From Bacteroidales bacterium (GTDB lineage: Bacteria > Bacteroidota > Bacteroidia > Bacteroidales > UBA932): DNA of 64,000 nt. The DNA lies in contig SUYU01000012.1 of assembly GCA_015060245.1 (NCBI GenBank), positions 1 through 64,000 of the forward strand, read 5' to 3'. The translations under genes and the position numbers were made by a program. Every line of letters begins with the position of its first letter. Position 1 is the first letter of the stretch. The notes beneath the pieces were generated by a model. That model was not told where the DNA came from and made no database searches. It saw only the letters and a list, made by a program, of their open reading frames with translations. This document shows, piece after piece, positions 8,995 to 17,800 of this stretch.

Positions 8995-9224
8995 TGAACC
9001 TGAATATTACTCAAGATAATTTATATCTGCTTCTCCCTTCCAAAATCAGTTGGTTGGCAATGTTGATGGTGGAGGATAAAGGGGTTTCTATAACTGAAGC
9101 TATAGAAACTCTTTATAAGTCTGACCTGTACAAGCAATTGGAGAAGGAAGAGACTAAATTGTGGCATTTGGGACCAGTTGCATTATATGAGTCCCTTTAT
9201 TCAAGTAAACTCCAGTGTAAATAA
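8991..9224 (+). CDS. small third protein of the DUF3791/DUF3990 cassette
   Basis: A 77-residue protein whose ATG overlaps the stop codon of the DUF3990 gene (ATGA), so the two are translationally coupled. It contains LLPSKISWLAMLMVEDKG, then SITEAIETLYKSDLYKQLE and WHLGPVALYESL. The helix pattern resembles DUF3791, so it may be a second, divergent antitoxin-like partner. The start could be 8994. I cannot assign a precise function. Confidence 0.65.
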   Translation: MMNLNITQDNLYLLLPSKISWLAMLMVEDKGVSITEAIETLYKSDLYKQLEKEETKLWHLGPVALYESLYSSKLQCK

Positions 9225-9299
9225 TATGATTAAAATCAGCAGAAAGTTTATTTTTGGGTTAGGTTAATATAATAAGATTTAATTATTGGAATGGCGAAG

Positions 9300-9342
9300 C
9301 CCCAATCCTGTTTCCAACAGGACTGCCCGACCCCAAATCCTG
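9300..9342. repeat. short direct repeat with inner hairpin
   Basis: CCCCAATCCTG (9300-9310) and CCCCAAATCCTG (9331-9342) are near-identical direct repeats. Between them CCTGT...ACAGG can form a small hairpin. They lie between the toxin cassette and the converging membrane-protein gene and may mark the cassette edge or act as a weak terminator. Confidence 0.35.
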
Positions 9343-9358
9343 AACTTTGTCAAGAATC

Positions 9359-9889
9359 TTACTCTCCCTTTCTTATTCTCCTGCTTACTTCCTTAAATTC
9401 CTTATGTGAAAGGTTTCTGTATGTCTCTACCCGTACACCCTTGCTTTCCAGTGTGGAAACAATTTCTGCGTAGTCATTTGGATCAACCATCAGTATACCC
9501 AAATAGAGACTGCCCCGTTTCTTCCCTTTTCTAACCATTTCAACCGCTTCAACACTCCAATTGCCAGGTGTCGGGAGCCAGAATCTTATACACCCCAATT
9601 CTTTATAATTCCTGCTGATTTTCAGAAATGGTAGGAGGTGATTCTGCACTGTTATTTTGTCATCTTCCAGAATAATGTAAAAGTACATGCCTATATATGA
9701 GTACCATACTGCAAGCATGAATATTGATATTAAACCCAGTGCAGCCCATGAAGCCCAGTCACCGCTCTGCAGGCATGGAAGCAAAATATACCTGCCGAAT
9801 ATGAAGAGTGAAAATATGAACACCAGCAATCCCGACAGTGTAGAGAAAGAGAATGTCTTTCTGAATGGCCTTTTGTAGAGTTTAATCAT
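9359..9889 (-). CDS. membrane protein with two transmembrane segments and a PH-like domain
   Basis: A 176-residue protein. Residues about 14-36 and 45-70 are hydrophobic and should form a hairpin of two membrane helices. The remainder is a soluble domain with alternating beta strands (EDDKITVQNHLLPFLKIS...) ending in a helix, similar in layout to the bacterial PH-domain proteins seen in short membrane proteins. No catalytic motif is visible and the function is unknown. A possible -7 element on the minus strand (complement of CAAAGTTA, 9925-9932) lies upstream. It converges with the toxin cassette. Confidence 0.7.
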   Translation of the reverse strand: MIKLYKRPFRKTFSFSTLSGLLVFIFSLFIFGRYILLPCLQSGDWASWAALGLISIFMLAVWYSYIGMYFYIILEDDKITVQNHLLPFLKISRNYKELGCIRFWLPTPGNWSVEAVEMVRKGKKRGSLYLGILMVDPNDYAEIVSTLESKGVRVETYRNLSHKEFKEVSRRIRKGE

Positions 9890-10008
9890 GTTAAGTGGGG
9901 TGTTGTTGGTTGTAAACTTGTAAACAAAGTTAGAAACTTTTTACCTACTTTGCATAAAATTTACAGACTCTACAGAATATATATTTACAAGAAAATACCG
10001 TTAAAATA

Positions 10009-10039
10009 TTTGTTCCCAATCTATTTTTGCTTACATTTG
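10009..10039 (+). promoter_or_regulatory. promoter of the GntR-regulated ABC operon
   Basis: TTTG (10009-10012), 19-nt spacer, TACATTTG (10032-10039): an exact Bacteroidetes consensus promoter. The predicted start of transcription falls inside the palindromic operator that begins 3 nt later. Confidence 0.85.
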
Positions 10040-10041
10040 CA

Positions 10042-10063
10042 GTGTACTACTATACTATTACAC
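10042..10063. promoter_or_regulatory. YtrA-type GntR operator
   Basis: GTGTACTACTATACTATTACAC is a 22-bp imperfect palindrome of the form GTGTAnTAnTATAnTAnTACAC. It sits immediately downstream of the -7 element and over the expected transcription start, so bound repressor would block initiation. The form matches known YtrA-subfamily operators (GTGTA...TACAC). The likely ligand is the GntR protein encoded by the third gene of this operon, giving autoregulation. Confidence 0.8.
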
Positions 10064-10107
10064 AGGTAGAGCGTTTGACTTCATTGAATCTTATTTAAAA
10101 TATTGTT

Positions 10108-10938
10108 ATGATTTCAATCAGGGATGCACAATTTTCATATGGCAGGCACAAGGTGTTTGACAATGTGAGTCTGCAGTTGGAGCAGGGGAAGATATATGGG
10201 TTATTGGGAGAGAATGGTGTAGGCAAGTCTACTCTGTTCAAGATTTTGTCGGGACTGTTAAGGTTGCATGGTGGAGAGTGTACAGTATGCTCAGAGGTGC
10301 CTTACAAAAGGAATCCTTCATTTTTAAGGGAGATTTATTATATTCCGGAGGACTTTGCAGGTGAGAATATTGAGGTGGGCAGATATGCTATGCAAATTGG
10401 TAAATTTTACCCAAATTTTTCTCCCGACAGACTCCAGTATATTCTCTCTGAGTTCGGTGTTGACCCGAATGCAAAGTTTACCAAATTGTCACACGGCCAG
10501 CAGAAGAAGGCAATTATAGCACTGGCATTGTCGCTCCGTACAAAAGTACTGCTTATGGACGAGCCGAGCAATGGACTTGACATACCCTCAAAGGCCCTTC
10601 TGAGACGGCTTATTGCTGAGAATGCATCTGATGACCAATTGATAATAATTTCTACACATCAGGTAAAGGATCTGGAGAATCTGATAGACCCGATCATAAT
10701 TATGGATAGGGAAGGGGTGCTCTTGAATGCTTCAATTGGGGAGATTGCAGAGAAACTCTCTTTTTCAGTTGAGCCAAAATATAATGACCGGGCACTCTAC
10801 TGCCAACAGGATTTGAGGGGGTATCTTACAGTAAAGCAGAATATTGACGGTGATGAGACTCCTGTAGACCTTGAGTTGCTGTTCAATTGCGCCTTGCAGA
10901 ACAAGGCATTGTTCAAGGAGATTTTCAATAAAAAATGA
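10108..10938 (+). CDS. ABC transporter ATP-binding protein
   Basis: A 276-residue ATPase subunit. Walker A is GENGVGKST, the Q-loop region follows, the signature is the variant LSHGQQKK, Walker B is VLLMDEPSNGLD, and the switch His lies in ISTHQ. The C-terminal 70 residues are an extra domain seen in YtrB-like exporters. Its partner permease begins 8 nt downstream and the regulator is third, so this is a three-gene YtrA-type operon. Members of this class respond to cell-wall stress in Firmicutes; the substrate here is unknown. Confidence 0.9.
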   Translation: MISIRDAQFSYGRHKVFDNVSLQLEQGKIYGLLGENGVGKSTLFKILSGLLRLHGGECTVCSEVPYKRNPSFLREIYYIPEDFAGENIEVGRYAMQIGKFYPNFSPDRLQYILSEFGVDPNAKFTKLSHGQQKKAIIALALSLRTKVLLMDEPSNGLDIPSKALLRRLIAENASDDQLIIISTHQVKDLENLIDPIIIMDREGVLLNASIGEIAEKLSFSVEPKYNDRALYCQQDLRGYLTVKQNIDGDETPVDLELLFNCALQNKALFKEIFNKK

Positions 10939-10945
10939 TTGCATT

Positions 10946-11698
10946 ATGGAGAACAATATATTTTCTTTTGACAGGTTCTTTAAGGTATTGAAATATGACC
11001 TCAGGTTCAGGGTGTTGGGGTTTGCTTTGCTTTTTATTGTGCTGCTGGTCTCTGTGCATCTGTTTTATTTTCTCTTTTATAATATGGGCGAGTTAAGAAT
11101 AGTAGCGAGAGTGCAGATTATTCAGTTTCTTTTGTTCTGTTGTTCATTTATAGCACCTTTCAAGATATATAAGGAATTCAGGAGCAGGCATGGCCAGGCA
11201 TCTTTCATCATGTTGCCGGCATCAGTCTTTGAAAAATTTGCCAGCATGTTTGTCATTTCACTTATGTTGGTGCCTCTGGCATTCCTGCTTATGAGTCTGG
11301 CGCTGGATTATTTTGCAGTATTGCTCTTCGGCAATATGGGAGATGATGGATTCTTTTTGAGATATGAAGGGTTCATTTCTCCCGCTGATATTGATTTTTC
11401 TCTTTGCTGTCCTGTAATTTTTACATTGGTAAGTGCGGCAATATTTGGTAATGCCATATTTAAGAAGAGAGCAGTGGCAAAGACTATGTTATGTGTAATT
11501 GCTATGGCCTATATATTGAGTGAGGCGGTAACTCTTATTACTAATTTCATATTTTGGAATGATGAGAGGGTATATACCGGAACATGGAGAGTGATCCATG
11601 AGTATGTTCAGGATATTTCAGAAAAAGTGTGTCTAGTTTTTTCTGTGCTTTTATATGCATTTGCATATTGGAGAATAAAAAAGATGCGGATATCATAG
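10946..11698 (+). CDS. ABC transporter membrane subunit
   Basis: A 250-residue membrane protein with about six hydrophobic segments: around residues 20-45, 65-80, 105-130, 150-165, 175-205 and 228-245. It starts at MENNIFSFDRFFKVLKYDL; the ORF-track start at 10871 would overlap the ATPase gene by 68 nt and adds non-homologous residues. It has no ATPase motifs and must work with the upstream gene. Divergent permeases of this type are typical next to GntR/YtrA regulators. Confidence 0.82.
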   Translation: MENNIFSFDRFFKVLKYDLRFRVLGFALLFIVLLVSVHLFYFLFYNMGELRIVARVQIIQFLLFCCSFIAPFKIYKEFRSRHGQASFIMLPASVFEKFASMFVISLMLVPLAFLLMSLALDYFAVLLFGNMGDDGFFLRYEGFISPADIDFSLCCPVIFTLVSAAIFGNAIFKKRAVAKTMLCVIAMAYILSEAVTLITNFIFWNDERVYTGTWRVIHEYVQDISEKVCLVFSVLLYAFAYWRIKKMRIS

Positions 11699-11709
11699 AG
11701 GAATGGCGT

Positions 11710-12057
11710 ATGGATTTCAATCAGAACAAACCTATATATCTGCAGATAGCGGAGTCAATTTGTGAGAAAATTCTCTCGGGAGAATATCTTCCCGACGAAA
11801 GGATTCTCTCTGTGCGTGAACTCGGGGTAACCCTTGGTGTCAATCCCAATACCATTGCAAGGGTATATGAGTACCTGCAGGGAATGGAGATAATCTACAA
11901 TAAAAGGGGTATAGGCTATTTTGTATCACCCTCAGCACCCCAACTCATTATGGAGCAGCAAAGGAGAGAGTTCATTCAAAATGAACTGCCCCAGGTGGCC
12001 CGCAAGATGAAGTTGCTCGGTGTGCCGTTGGCGCTCCTTGAGCAGATGCTCTCTTAA
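11710..12057 (+). CDS. GntR-family regulator, YtrA subfamily
   Basis: A 115-residue repressor. The winged helix-turn-helix spans residues about 8-75: PIYLQIAESICEKILSGEY, then SVRELGVTLGVNPNTIARVYEYL, the standard GntR signature. The C-terminal tail of only about 40 residues is the hallmark of YtrA-type GntR proteins, which dimerise without a large ligand domain. The start at 11710 gives the family N-terminus; the ORF-track start runs back into the permease. It probably binds the palindrome at 10042-10063. Its stop codon shares bases with the stop of the converging MscS gene. Confidence 0.93.
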   Translation: MDFNQNKPIYLQIAESICEKILSGEYLPDERILSVRELGVTLGVNPNTIARVYEYLQGMEIIYNKRGIGYFVSPSAPQLIMEQQRREFIQNELPQVARKMKLLGVPLALLEQMLS

Positions 12058-13235
12058 GAGTTCCTGATATCCAGTCCTGTAGGACTTTGGAATACCTTGA
12101 GGTCAAAGATATGGAGCATTGCGAGGAGGTGGTCAAAGACCTCTCCCTGGAGGCGTTCATACATAACCCATGCAGTATCGGCAGAGAAGAAGTAGAGTTC
12201 AATTGGCATTCCCTGTGCAGTTGGCTGCAACTGGCGTACCATCATTGTCATATTCTGGTTTACCTTAGGATTGTGGCGCAAATAATACTCCATATAGTGG
12301 CGGAATATGTAGAGGTTTACAGGTTCAGTGCCACTCTGTTCAAAGCCCTCCATCCATGGCTGCTTCCTGAAAGCATCAATCTCCTCCTGAGTGCAGAACC
12401 TTACAGTGTTCATGTCTATGTTTATTGAACGTTTCACACGTCTTCCTCCAGTGTCAAACATTCCTCTCCAGTTCTGGAAAGAGTCATTTACTAGGGCGTA
12501 AGGGGGTACAGTGGTTATGGTCTTGTCCCAGTTCTGCACCTTTACTGTGGTAAGGGTAACTTCAATTACATCGCCGTCGGCACCATATTTTGGCATTGTA
12601 ATCCAGTCTCCAGGACGCAACATGTCGTTTACCATGAGTTGAATGCCTGCCACAAATCCCTTGATGGTATCCTGAAAGACCAGCATGAGAATGGCGGTTC
12701 CCGCTCCAAGTCCTGTAAGTATTGCAAGAGGATTCTTGTCAAGCAGTGTGCTTATAATAATGATTGCGCCCACGCACCATACCACAAGTTTGAGCATCTG
12801 GTAGAAACTCTTTAAAGAGTGGTCTTTGGTCTTCTCATGCCCGCTGAACATCTCATAAAGCGAGGAGATGAAGGCACATATAAGTTTGACAAATGCTACA
12901 ATTATGTAAACCTGACACAATTTCATAGCCAGATCCAGTATGCCTCCCTCAGGCAATGCAAAAGGAATAAGTTCATAGACCGAGATTGGAATGATGAGCC
13001 TGCACAGATTGTCCAGTACCGAATCACTCAACAGATAATCATCCCATGTCGAACCTGTCTTGGCTGTAACTTTGCGTATGGCAGGAATTATTGCCCTTCT
13101 GAATATCCTGTCAATCACAATTGCTATAATAAGTATCAGAATTACGGCCCCAGCGTATTGCAGTGGCATTACAAGGTTTTCCGATAGCCCAAACTGCTGC
13201 AGAAGCGCTGCCAATTTATCATTCAATGCATTCAT
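12054..13235 (-). CDS. MscS-family mechanosensitive channel
   Basis: A 393-residue channel protein that opens under membrane tension to relieve osmotic shock. N-terminal transmembrane helices lie at about residues 20-45, 68-90, 98-115 and 135-165. The pore helix region reads GLGAGTAILMLVFQDTIKGF, the Gly/Ala-rich TM3 of MscS, followed by the beta domain (PGDWITMPKYGADGDVIEV) and a longer C-terminal cytoplasmic part. The start MNALNDKL at 13235 is preferred to 13262. The last codon overlaps the converging GntR stop (sequence TTAA). Confidence 0.92.
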   Translation of the reverse strand: MNALNDKLAALLQQFGLSENLVMPLQYAGAVILILIIAIVIDRIFRRAIIPAIRKVTAKTGSTWDDYLLSDSVLDNLCRLIIPISVYELIPFALPEGGILDLAMKLCQVYIIVAFVKLICAFISSLYEMFSGHEKTKDHSLKSFYQMLKLVVWCVGAIIIISTLLDKNPLAILTGLGAGTAILMLVFQDTIKGFVAGIQLMVNDMLRPGDWITMPKYGADGDVIEVTLTTVKVQNWDKTITTVPPYALVNDSFQNWRGMFDTGGRRVKRSINIDMNTVRFCTQEEIDAFRKQPWMEGFEQSGTEPVNLYIFRHYMEYYLRHNPKVNQNMTMMVRQLQPTAQGMPIELYFFSADTAWVMYERLQGEVFDHLLAMLHIFDLKVFQSPTGLDIRNS

Positions 13236-13560
13236 ATTCCAAACTCTTAAAACTCCGCACAAATTTACAACATTTGGGCCATAAGTTCCAATTTGTTGGT
13301 GCGGGGAGAGTGGTGAAAAATTTCTATTTATTCAATTTCCAACATTCAGGACGTAACCAAAAAAGTCAGGGAGAATCTTGCATTTTATGTAAGGTGCAAG
13401 TTTGCATCATGCTTCACATCTGAAGATGTGGAAGATATGGTACAGGATGCCTGGATCAGGTTGCTCAACAGTTCAGCCATTGTCCATCCAAAAAAGAAAA
13501 GTGACGATGTAATATTTTTATGTAAATTGCGTATAATTGTAAAAATATAAAGATTTTTCA
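13236..13560. other. intergenic region with sigma-factor remnant
   Basis: This 325-nt gap between the divergent mscS and sbcD genes holds, on the plus strand, the open frame described separately as a sigma-factor fragment. A canonical promoter for sbcD is not clear; TAATATTTT-like AT-rich sequence occurs around 13510-13520. Confidence 0.5.
13317..13550 (+). pseudogene. remnant of an ECF-type sigma factor (region 2 only)
   Basis: One forward frame is open for 77 codons between a TGA (13314) and a TAA (13548-13550) and has no ATG until its middle. It reads ...NLAFYVRCKFAS..., then SEDVEDMVQDAWIRLLN, which fits region 2.1-2.2 of extracytoplasmic-function sigma factors. The pattern is matched by the intact sigma gene at 18462. 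Region 4 and a start codon are missing, so this is a decayed fragment rather than a functional gene. It was below the ORF-track cut-off. Confidence 0.5.
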
Positions 13561-14820
13561 ATGATGAAGTTGATACATATTGCAGATTTGCACCTCGGTC
13601 AGGTTCTGTACCAGCATTATGACCGCAAGCGGGAGCATGATGCTTTTTTTGCGCAGTTGGAGGAGTTGTGCCGGAGCGAGAGGCCGGATGCCCTGCTTGT
13701 AAGCGGTGACCTGTTTGACATTCAGCAGCCTTCTGCCTCGGTCAAGGAGGCTTTTACCGGTTATTTTGTCTCTCTGTGCAAGGCCTGCAGTGATATGAAG
13801 ATTGTGATAATTGCCGGAAACCATGACTCTGCCACAAGGCTTCAGGCCGACAGCAAGATCTGGCGCTTTGCGAATGTGCATATGGTGGGCATCCCGCCGG
13901 CAGTTGACCTCTCATCTGCAGAGCCGGGGTGGGAAGAGGAGTTTATAATAAGAAGTGTTGCAGGATATATAGTTGCCGTACCTTATGTGGCAGGCAATAG
14001 GAAAGAGACCATACAGCATCTGCTTGATATTGTGAAGGCAGAGAATGTGGGCAACTTGCCCGTGGTGCTGATGGGGCATCTGGCTGTAACGGGTTCCGAT
14101 ACAACCGGCCACAATTTTGAGCATGGTACGTTGCGGACTCTTCCTCTGGAAGATATGGGCTGTGGGTATGATTATCTTGCGCTTGGACATATCCATAAGC
14201 CGCAGACAATAGGGTATCCGCAGGATTCAATGGCGAAGGAGGTAAACTACCCCTCTCCGGTGGCAAGATATTCGGGAAGTGCCCTTCATGTAAGTTGTGA
14301 TGAGAAATATCCCCATACAATAAGTGTGGTGGAACTTGACGGGCACCGGGGAAATGTAAAAATCCGTCAGCAGAGAATAGAGGAACTGCTCCATTTTTAC
14401 GAACTTCCATTGGATGGCGGGGCATATGGGTCGGCAGATGATGCCATAAGTGATATTGCAGGGTTTGTAGATGGTGGAAAGAGCGGATATATCAGGATAA
14501 GAATGGATTACACTGCATATTTGCCGGCAGATTTCAATCAGAGGGTATATGAAATTCTGGATGGAAAGGAGGCTTGGGTAAGGTACAATCCAAAGATAAT
14601 CTGGATTGGCGAACCTGAACATGCTGAACCGCAGGCAGAGCAGATGAGGTTTGAGATAGCCGAACTGCAGCAGATGACCGATCCGGTTGAGTTTATTGAA
14701 AGAACAATTGACAAATATCCGGCTCTTGACATTGCCGAAATTAGGGATGTATTTGAGGAGGTTCAAAGGGAGTTGGCGCTTATGGCGGAAGATACAAAAA
14801 CAAAATCAAGAAAGAACTGA
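13561..14820 (+). CDS. sbcD: SbcD nuclease subunit
   Basis: The 419-residue Mre11-type nuclease of the SbcCD complex, which cleaves hairpins and protein-blocked DNA ends. All metallophosphoesterase motifs are present in order: IADLHLG, VSGDLFD, AGNHDS, LMGHLAV and LGHIHKP. The C-terminal capping region is complete. The ATG could be 13561 or 13564. Its stop codon ends one base before the sbcC region starts, so the pair is translationally coupled. Confidence 0.96.
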   Translation: MMKLIHIADLHLGQVLYQHYDRKREHDAFFAQLEELCRSERPDALLVSGDLFDIQQPSASVKEAFTGYFVSLCKACSDMKIVIIAGNHDSATRLQADSKIWRFANVHMVGIPPAVDLSSAEPGWEEEFIIRSVAGYIVAVPYVAGNRKETIQHLLDIVKAENVGNLPVVLMGHLAVTGSDTTGHNFEHGTLRTLPLEDMGCGYDYLALGHIHKPQTIGYPQDSMAKEVNYPSPVARYSGSALHVSCDEKYPHTISVVELDGHRGNVKIRQQRIEELLHFYELPLDGGAYGSADDAISDIAGFVDGGKSGYIRIRMDYTAYLPADFNQRVYEILDGKEAWVRYNPKIIWIGEPEHAEPQAEQMRFEIAELQQMTDPVEFIERTIDKYPALDIAEIRDVFEEVQRELALMAEDTKTKSRKN

Positions 14821-14821
14821 T

Positions 14822-17800
14822 ATGAAGATAAAGAAGTTGCATTTAAGGAATATAGCATCCATTGAAAAGGCTGACATAGATTTTGAAAATGGATTGAATG
14901 ATGGAATATCGGGAGACAAGGCGGGCATTTTCCTCATAAGTGGCGATACCGGAGCAGGAAAGTCAGCAATTCTTGATGGAATATCATTGGCCCTCTACAA
15001 GACTACCCCAAGGATTGATGGTATAACAAATGTAAACAACAATAAATTTACCGATGCAAAGGGCGAGAGCATAAGCATAGGAAGTGTGGAACAGTATACC
15101 CGATTGGGCATTTCAGTTGATGATGAGAGTTACAGTGAGGTTGTTTTTGAGGGTAATGACGGCAAAGAGTATACCGCAAGGCTCACATTGGGAATATATA
15201 TGGGCAACCGTACTGCCGATGGGGAGCGTCCTGTTAAGTACCGGAAACCCGAGTGGAAGGTCAGATGCGGCAACGGGGACTGGCTTTCAAAAGATGTAAA
15301 GGAGATAATCTATAGTGCGGTAGGACTCAATTTTGCCCAGTTCGGCCGTATGGCAATGCTTGCCCAGGGGCAGTTTGCCGCATTTCTTACCGGTGACAAG
15401 TCGGAGAGGGTTGCAATTCTGGAGCAACTTACCAATACCGAAATCTTTTCCAAATACGGTGATGCAATTACAAGCCTCTATGGCAAGGCAAAGCAGAAGA
15501 AAACAAGTGCGGAGGCTGAGTTGAAAGCACAGGCTCTCCATCCTCTTCCCGACAATGAAGTCTCTGACCTTCAGCAGCAAAAGGTTGTGCTTGAGAAGGA
15601 ACTGGAACTGTCGGGAAAGGCAATGGATGAAAAAATGGGACGCATAAAATTTGTGGAGCAGGTTCTGGAGCAGCAGAGGAGGGCAGAGGTGGCCCTTAAG
15701 GAGAGGGAGAAACTGATGGCCGCTTCCACAAGCGAAGAGTTCGCCTCAAAACGGAGGCTTGTGTCGGCATGGGACAATACAATTGAGCAGCGCAAAACGC
15801 TCCGGAGCCTTGAAGAGGCCAGAAACAGCAGAAGCAGGGCTGTTTTGGCAAATGAGGCTTCGCAACGCACTTTTGAGGCTCTGTTGTGTGACCTTAAGGC
15901 AAGGGAGAATGATTTGGCCTCAAAGAGGAAGAAATTGGAGAAGAGGAGGGAAGATCTTGCTCCGCTGGCCGAATGGAGTGAGTTGTATGAGAAATCAGGC
16001 ATGTTGCTTGAAAAATTGAACTCATGTGCAGATGAGGAGATATCACGACGTGCGACCGTGTCAAAGATAAATGACCTTATAGTGGAGAGAGAGGGCCTTG
16101 AGAGTGCAAAAGAGGCCGCAGATATTGCGTACCGAGCCCTATGCGGAGAAATGGAAGCCAGACAGAGGGCAATAGATGAGGCCATAAAGGAGCGTGATGC
16201 ACTTGATTTCTCATGTATACTGAAGAAGATTGAGGAGAATACCCGCCTTAATGGCAGGCTTGGGAACATGCTCAATTCAATGGAGAGATTGACCGGTAAT
16301 AAAAATGCTGCTCAGGCACTGGCCGGTGATATTGATGCGCTCGATTCAAACAGAGTGCAACTTGAAAAGGCAAGGGATGCTGCAAAGGAAAAATTTGTTT
16401 CTGCACAACAGGAGTTTGAAAGGGCGCATAATCTCTTTATTACAATGCAGAGTTCCATTGAAGATGTGCTTGTAAATTTGAGGCACAAAATGAAGGAAGA
16501 GCAGACCGATACATGTCCTTTGTGCGGACAAAGAATTGAAAATCTGTCTGTTGAGGCGGATTTTGAAAAGATGGTCCTTCCTTTGGAGAGTGAGCAGAAA
16601 CAACGCAAGGCGGAGCAGGAGTTGGCGCGTGAAGCACTTGTGGGTGCTGAAAATGATGTTGCAAGGGAGTGTGCAAAGATTGAGGCCAATCGTGCACAAC
16701 TTAAGAAGTTGCAGGATGAAATCTCAAAGGAGGAGGCCTCTCTGGCAATGGAATCTGCAGACCTCGGGCTTGGAGCGGAGATGCCAGGCCGTAAGGTTGT
16801 GGAGCAAGAAATCATTGCAGCGCAAGAGCGACTCTCTCTGCTTGACTCTCTTAAGAAGAGGGCGGAGAAGATACAGGCCGGCATAGATCTTCTGCAGAGC
16901 GAAAAGAATGCTCTTGAGACCGGAAGGAAAGAGGCTGAAAAGAGGAGCAATGATGCCCATAATGAGTACAGGAGCAATATAGTGCAGGTTGAACAGTTGC
17001 AGCAGGAGTGCGGCAGGCAGGAGAAAAAGATTCTTCAACTTAAATCAGAACTCTCCGTACATCTTCAGAAACACTATCCTGAATGGCAGGCTAACCTGCC
17101 TATGACCATTGCGTCGTTTAGAATTGAGTCAAGTTTCTATAACAAGATAAAGGGTGATATTGATGTGCTTTTGCCTGAGTACAACAATTGTGCAGCACTT
17201 TTGGAATCACTCCTGCAGCACAGGAACGAAGTTCTGGCTCTCTATCCGGCTTGGGAGTGTGATGTTGAAGCCAAGGCCTTGCAGGTTGAAAATATAAACC
17301 TGCAGTGGACCAGACTCTATGGCGAGGTCTTTAATGCAAAAAGGGAAATTGACTCATCTGAAGAGTCTATTGGAGCATTGGCCGCCGCTTTGGAGAGTTT
17401 TTATGCCCAGTCCGGCATGAGGGAATCTGACCTTAAAGAGATAGAACGCAGCACGCCAGCCCTGGATGGTCTGCGCAAGTCCATAAGTGATATGGAATCA
17501 AGCATCAAGTCAAGGAATGATGCAATCCTTGATGCGGAGTGTCAGATAAATGAGGCTCTAAAACTGCTCAATATTGAGGGTATTGACCAATTGCCTGCCC
17601 GTGATGCCCTGTTGGCCGAAAAGGAGGAATTGGCTGCAAAGATGCAGGAAACCACGCGCCAACTTGGTGCAATTGGGCAGAAACTTGAAGCCAACAGCAG
17701 GAACATTGCCCTGCTTGGCCAGGCAAGGGAGAGGGTCAATGCTGCCACAGCGGAGTTTGTGAAGTGGGAAAAGTACAACAGCCTTTTTGGCGGCGCACGC

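Noticed and set aside
9291-9473. 60-aa plus-strand ORF after the toxin cassette
   Set aside because: It overlaps the membrane-protein gene on the other strand and has a Cys/Pro-rich random-looking sequence.
10247-10429. TGTCGGGA pairs as terminator hairpins, as in Neisseria uptake sequences
   Set aside because: Inverted neighbours (10247/10422, 15547/15609) are too far apart to form hairpins and lie inside coding regions.
14687-14821. 45-residue N-terminal extension of SbcC in the ORF track
   Set aside because: It overlaps sbcD in another frame, and family homology begins at the ATG at 14822.
15571-17038. Several reverse ORFs of 97-234 aa inside sbcC
   Set aside because: They arise from the Glu/Lys-rich coiled-coil codons read backwards (Ser/Leu-rich output).
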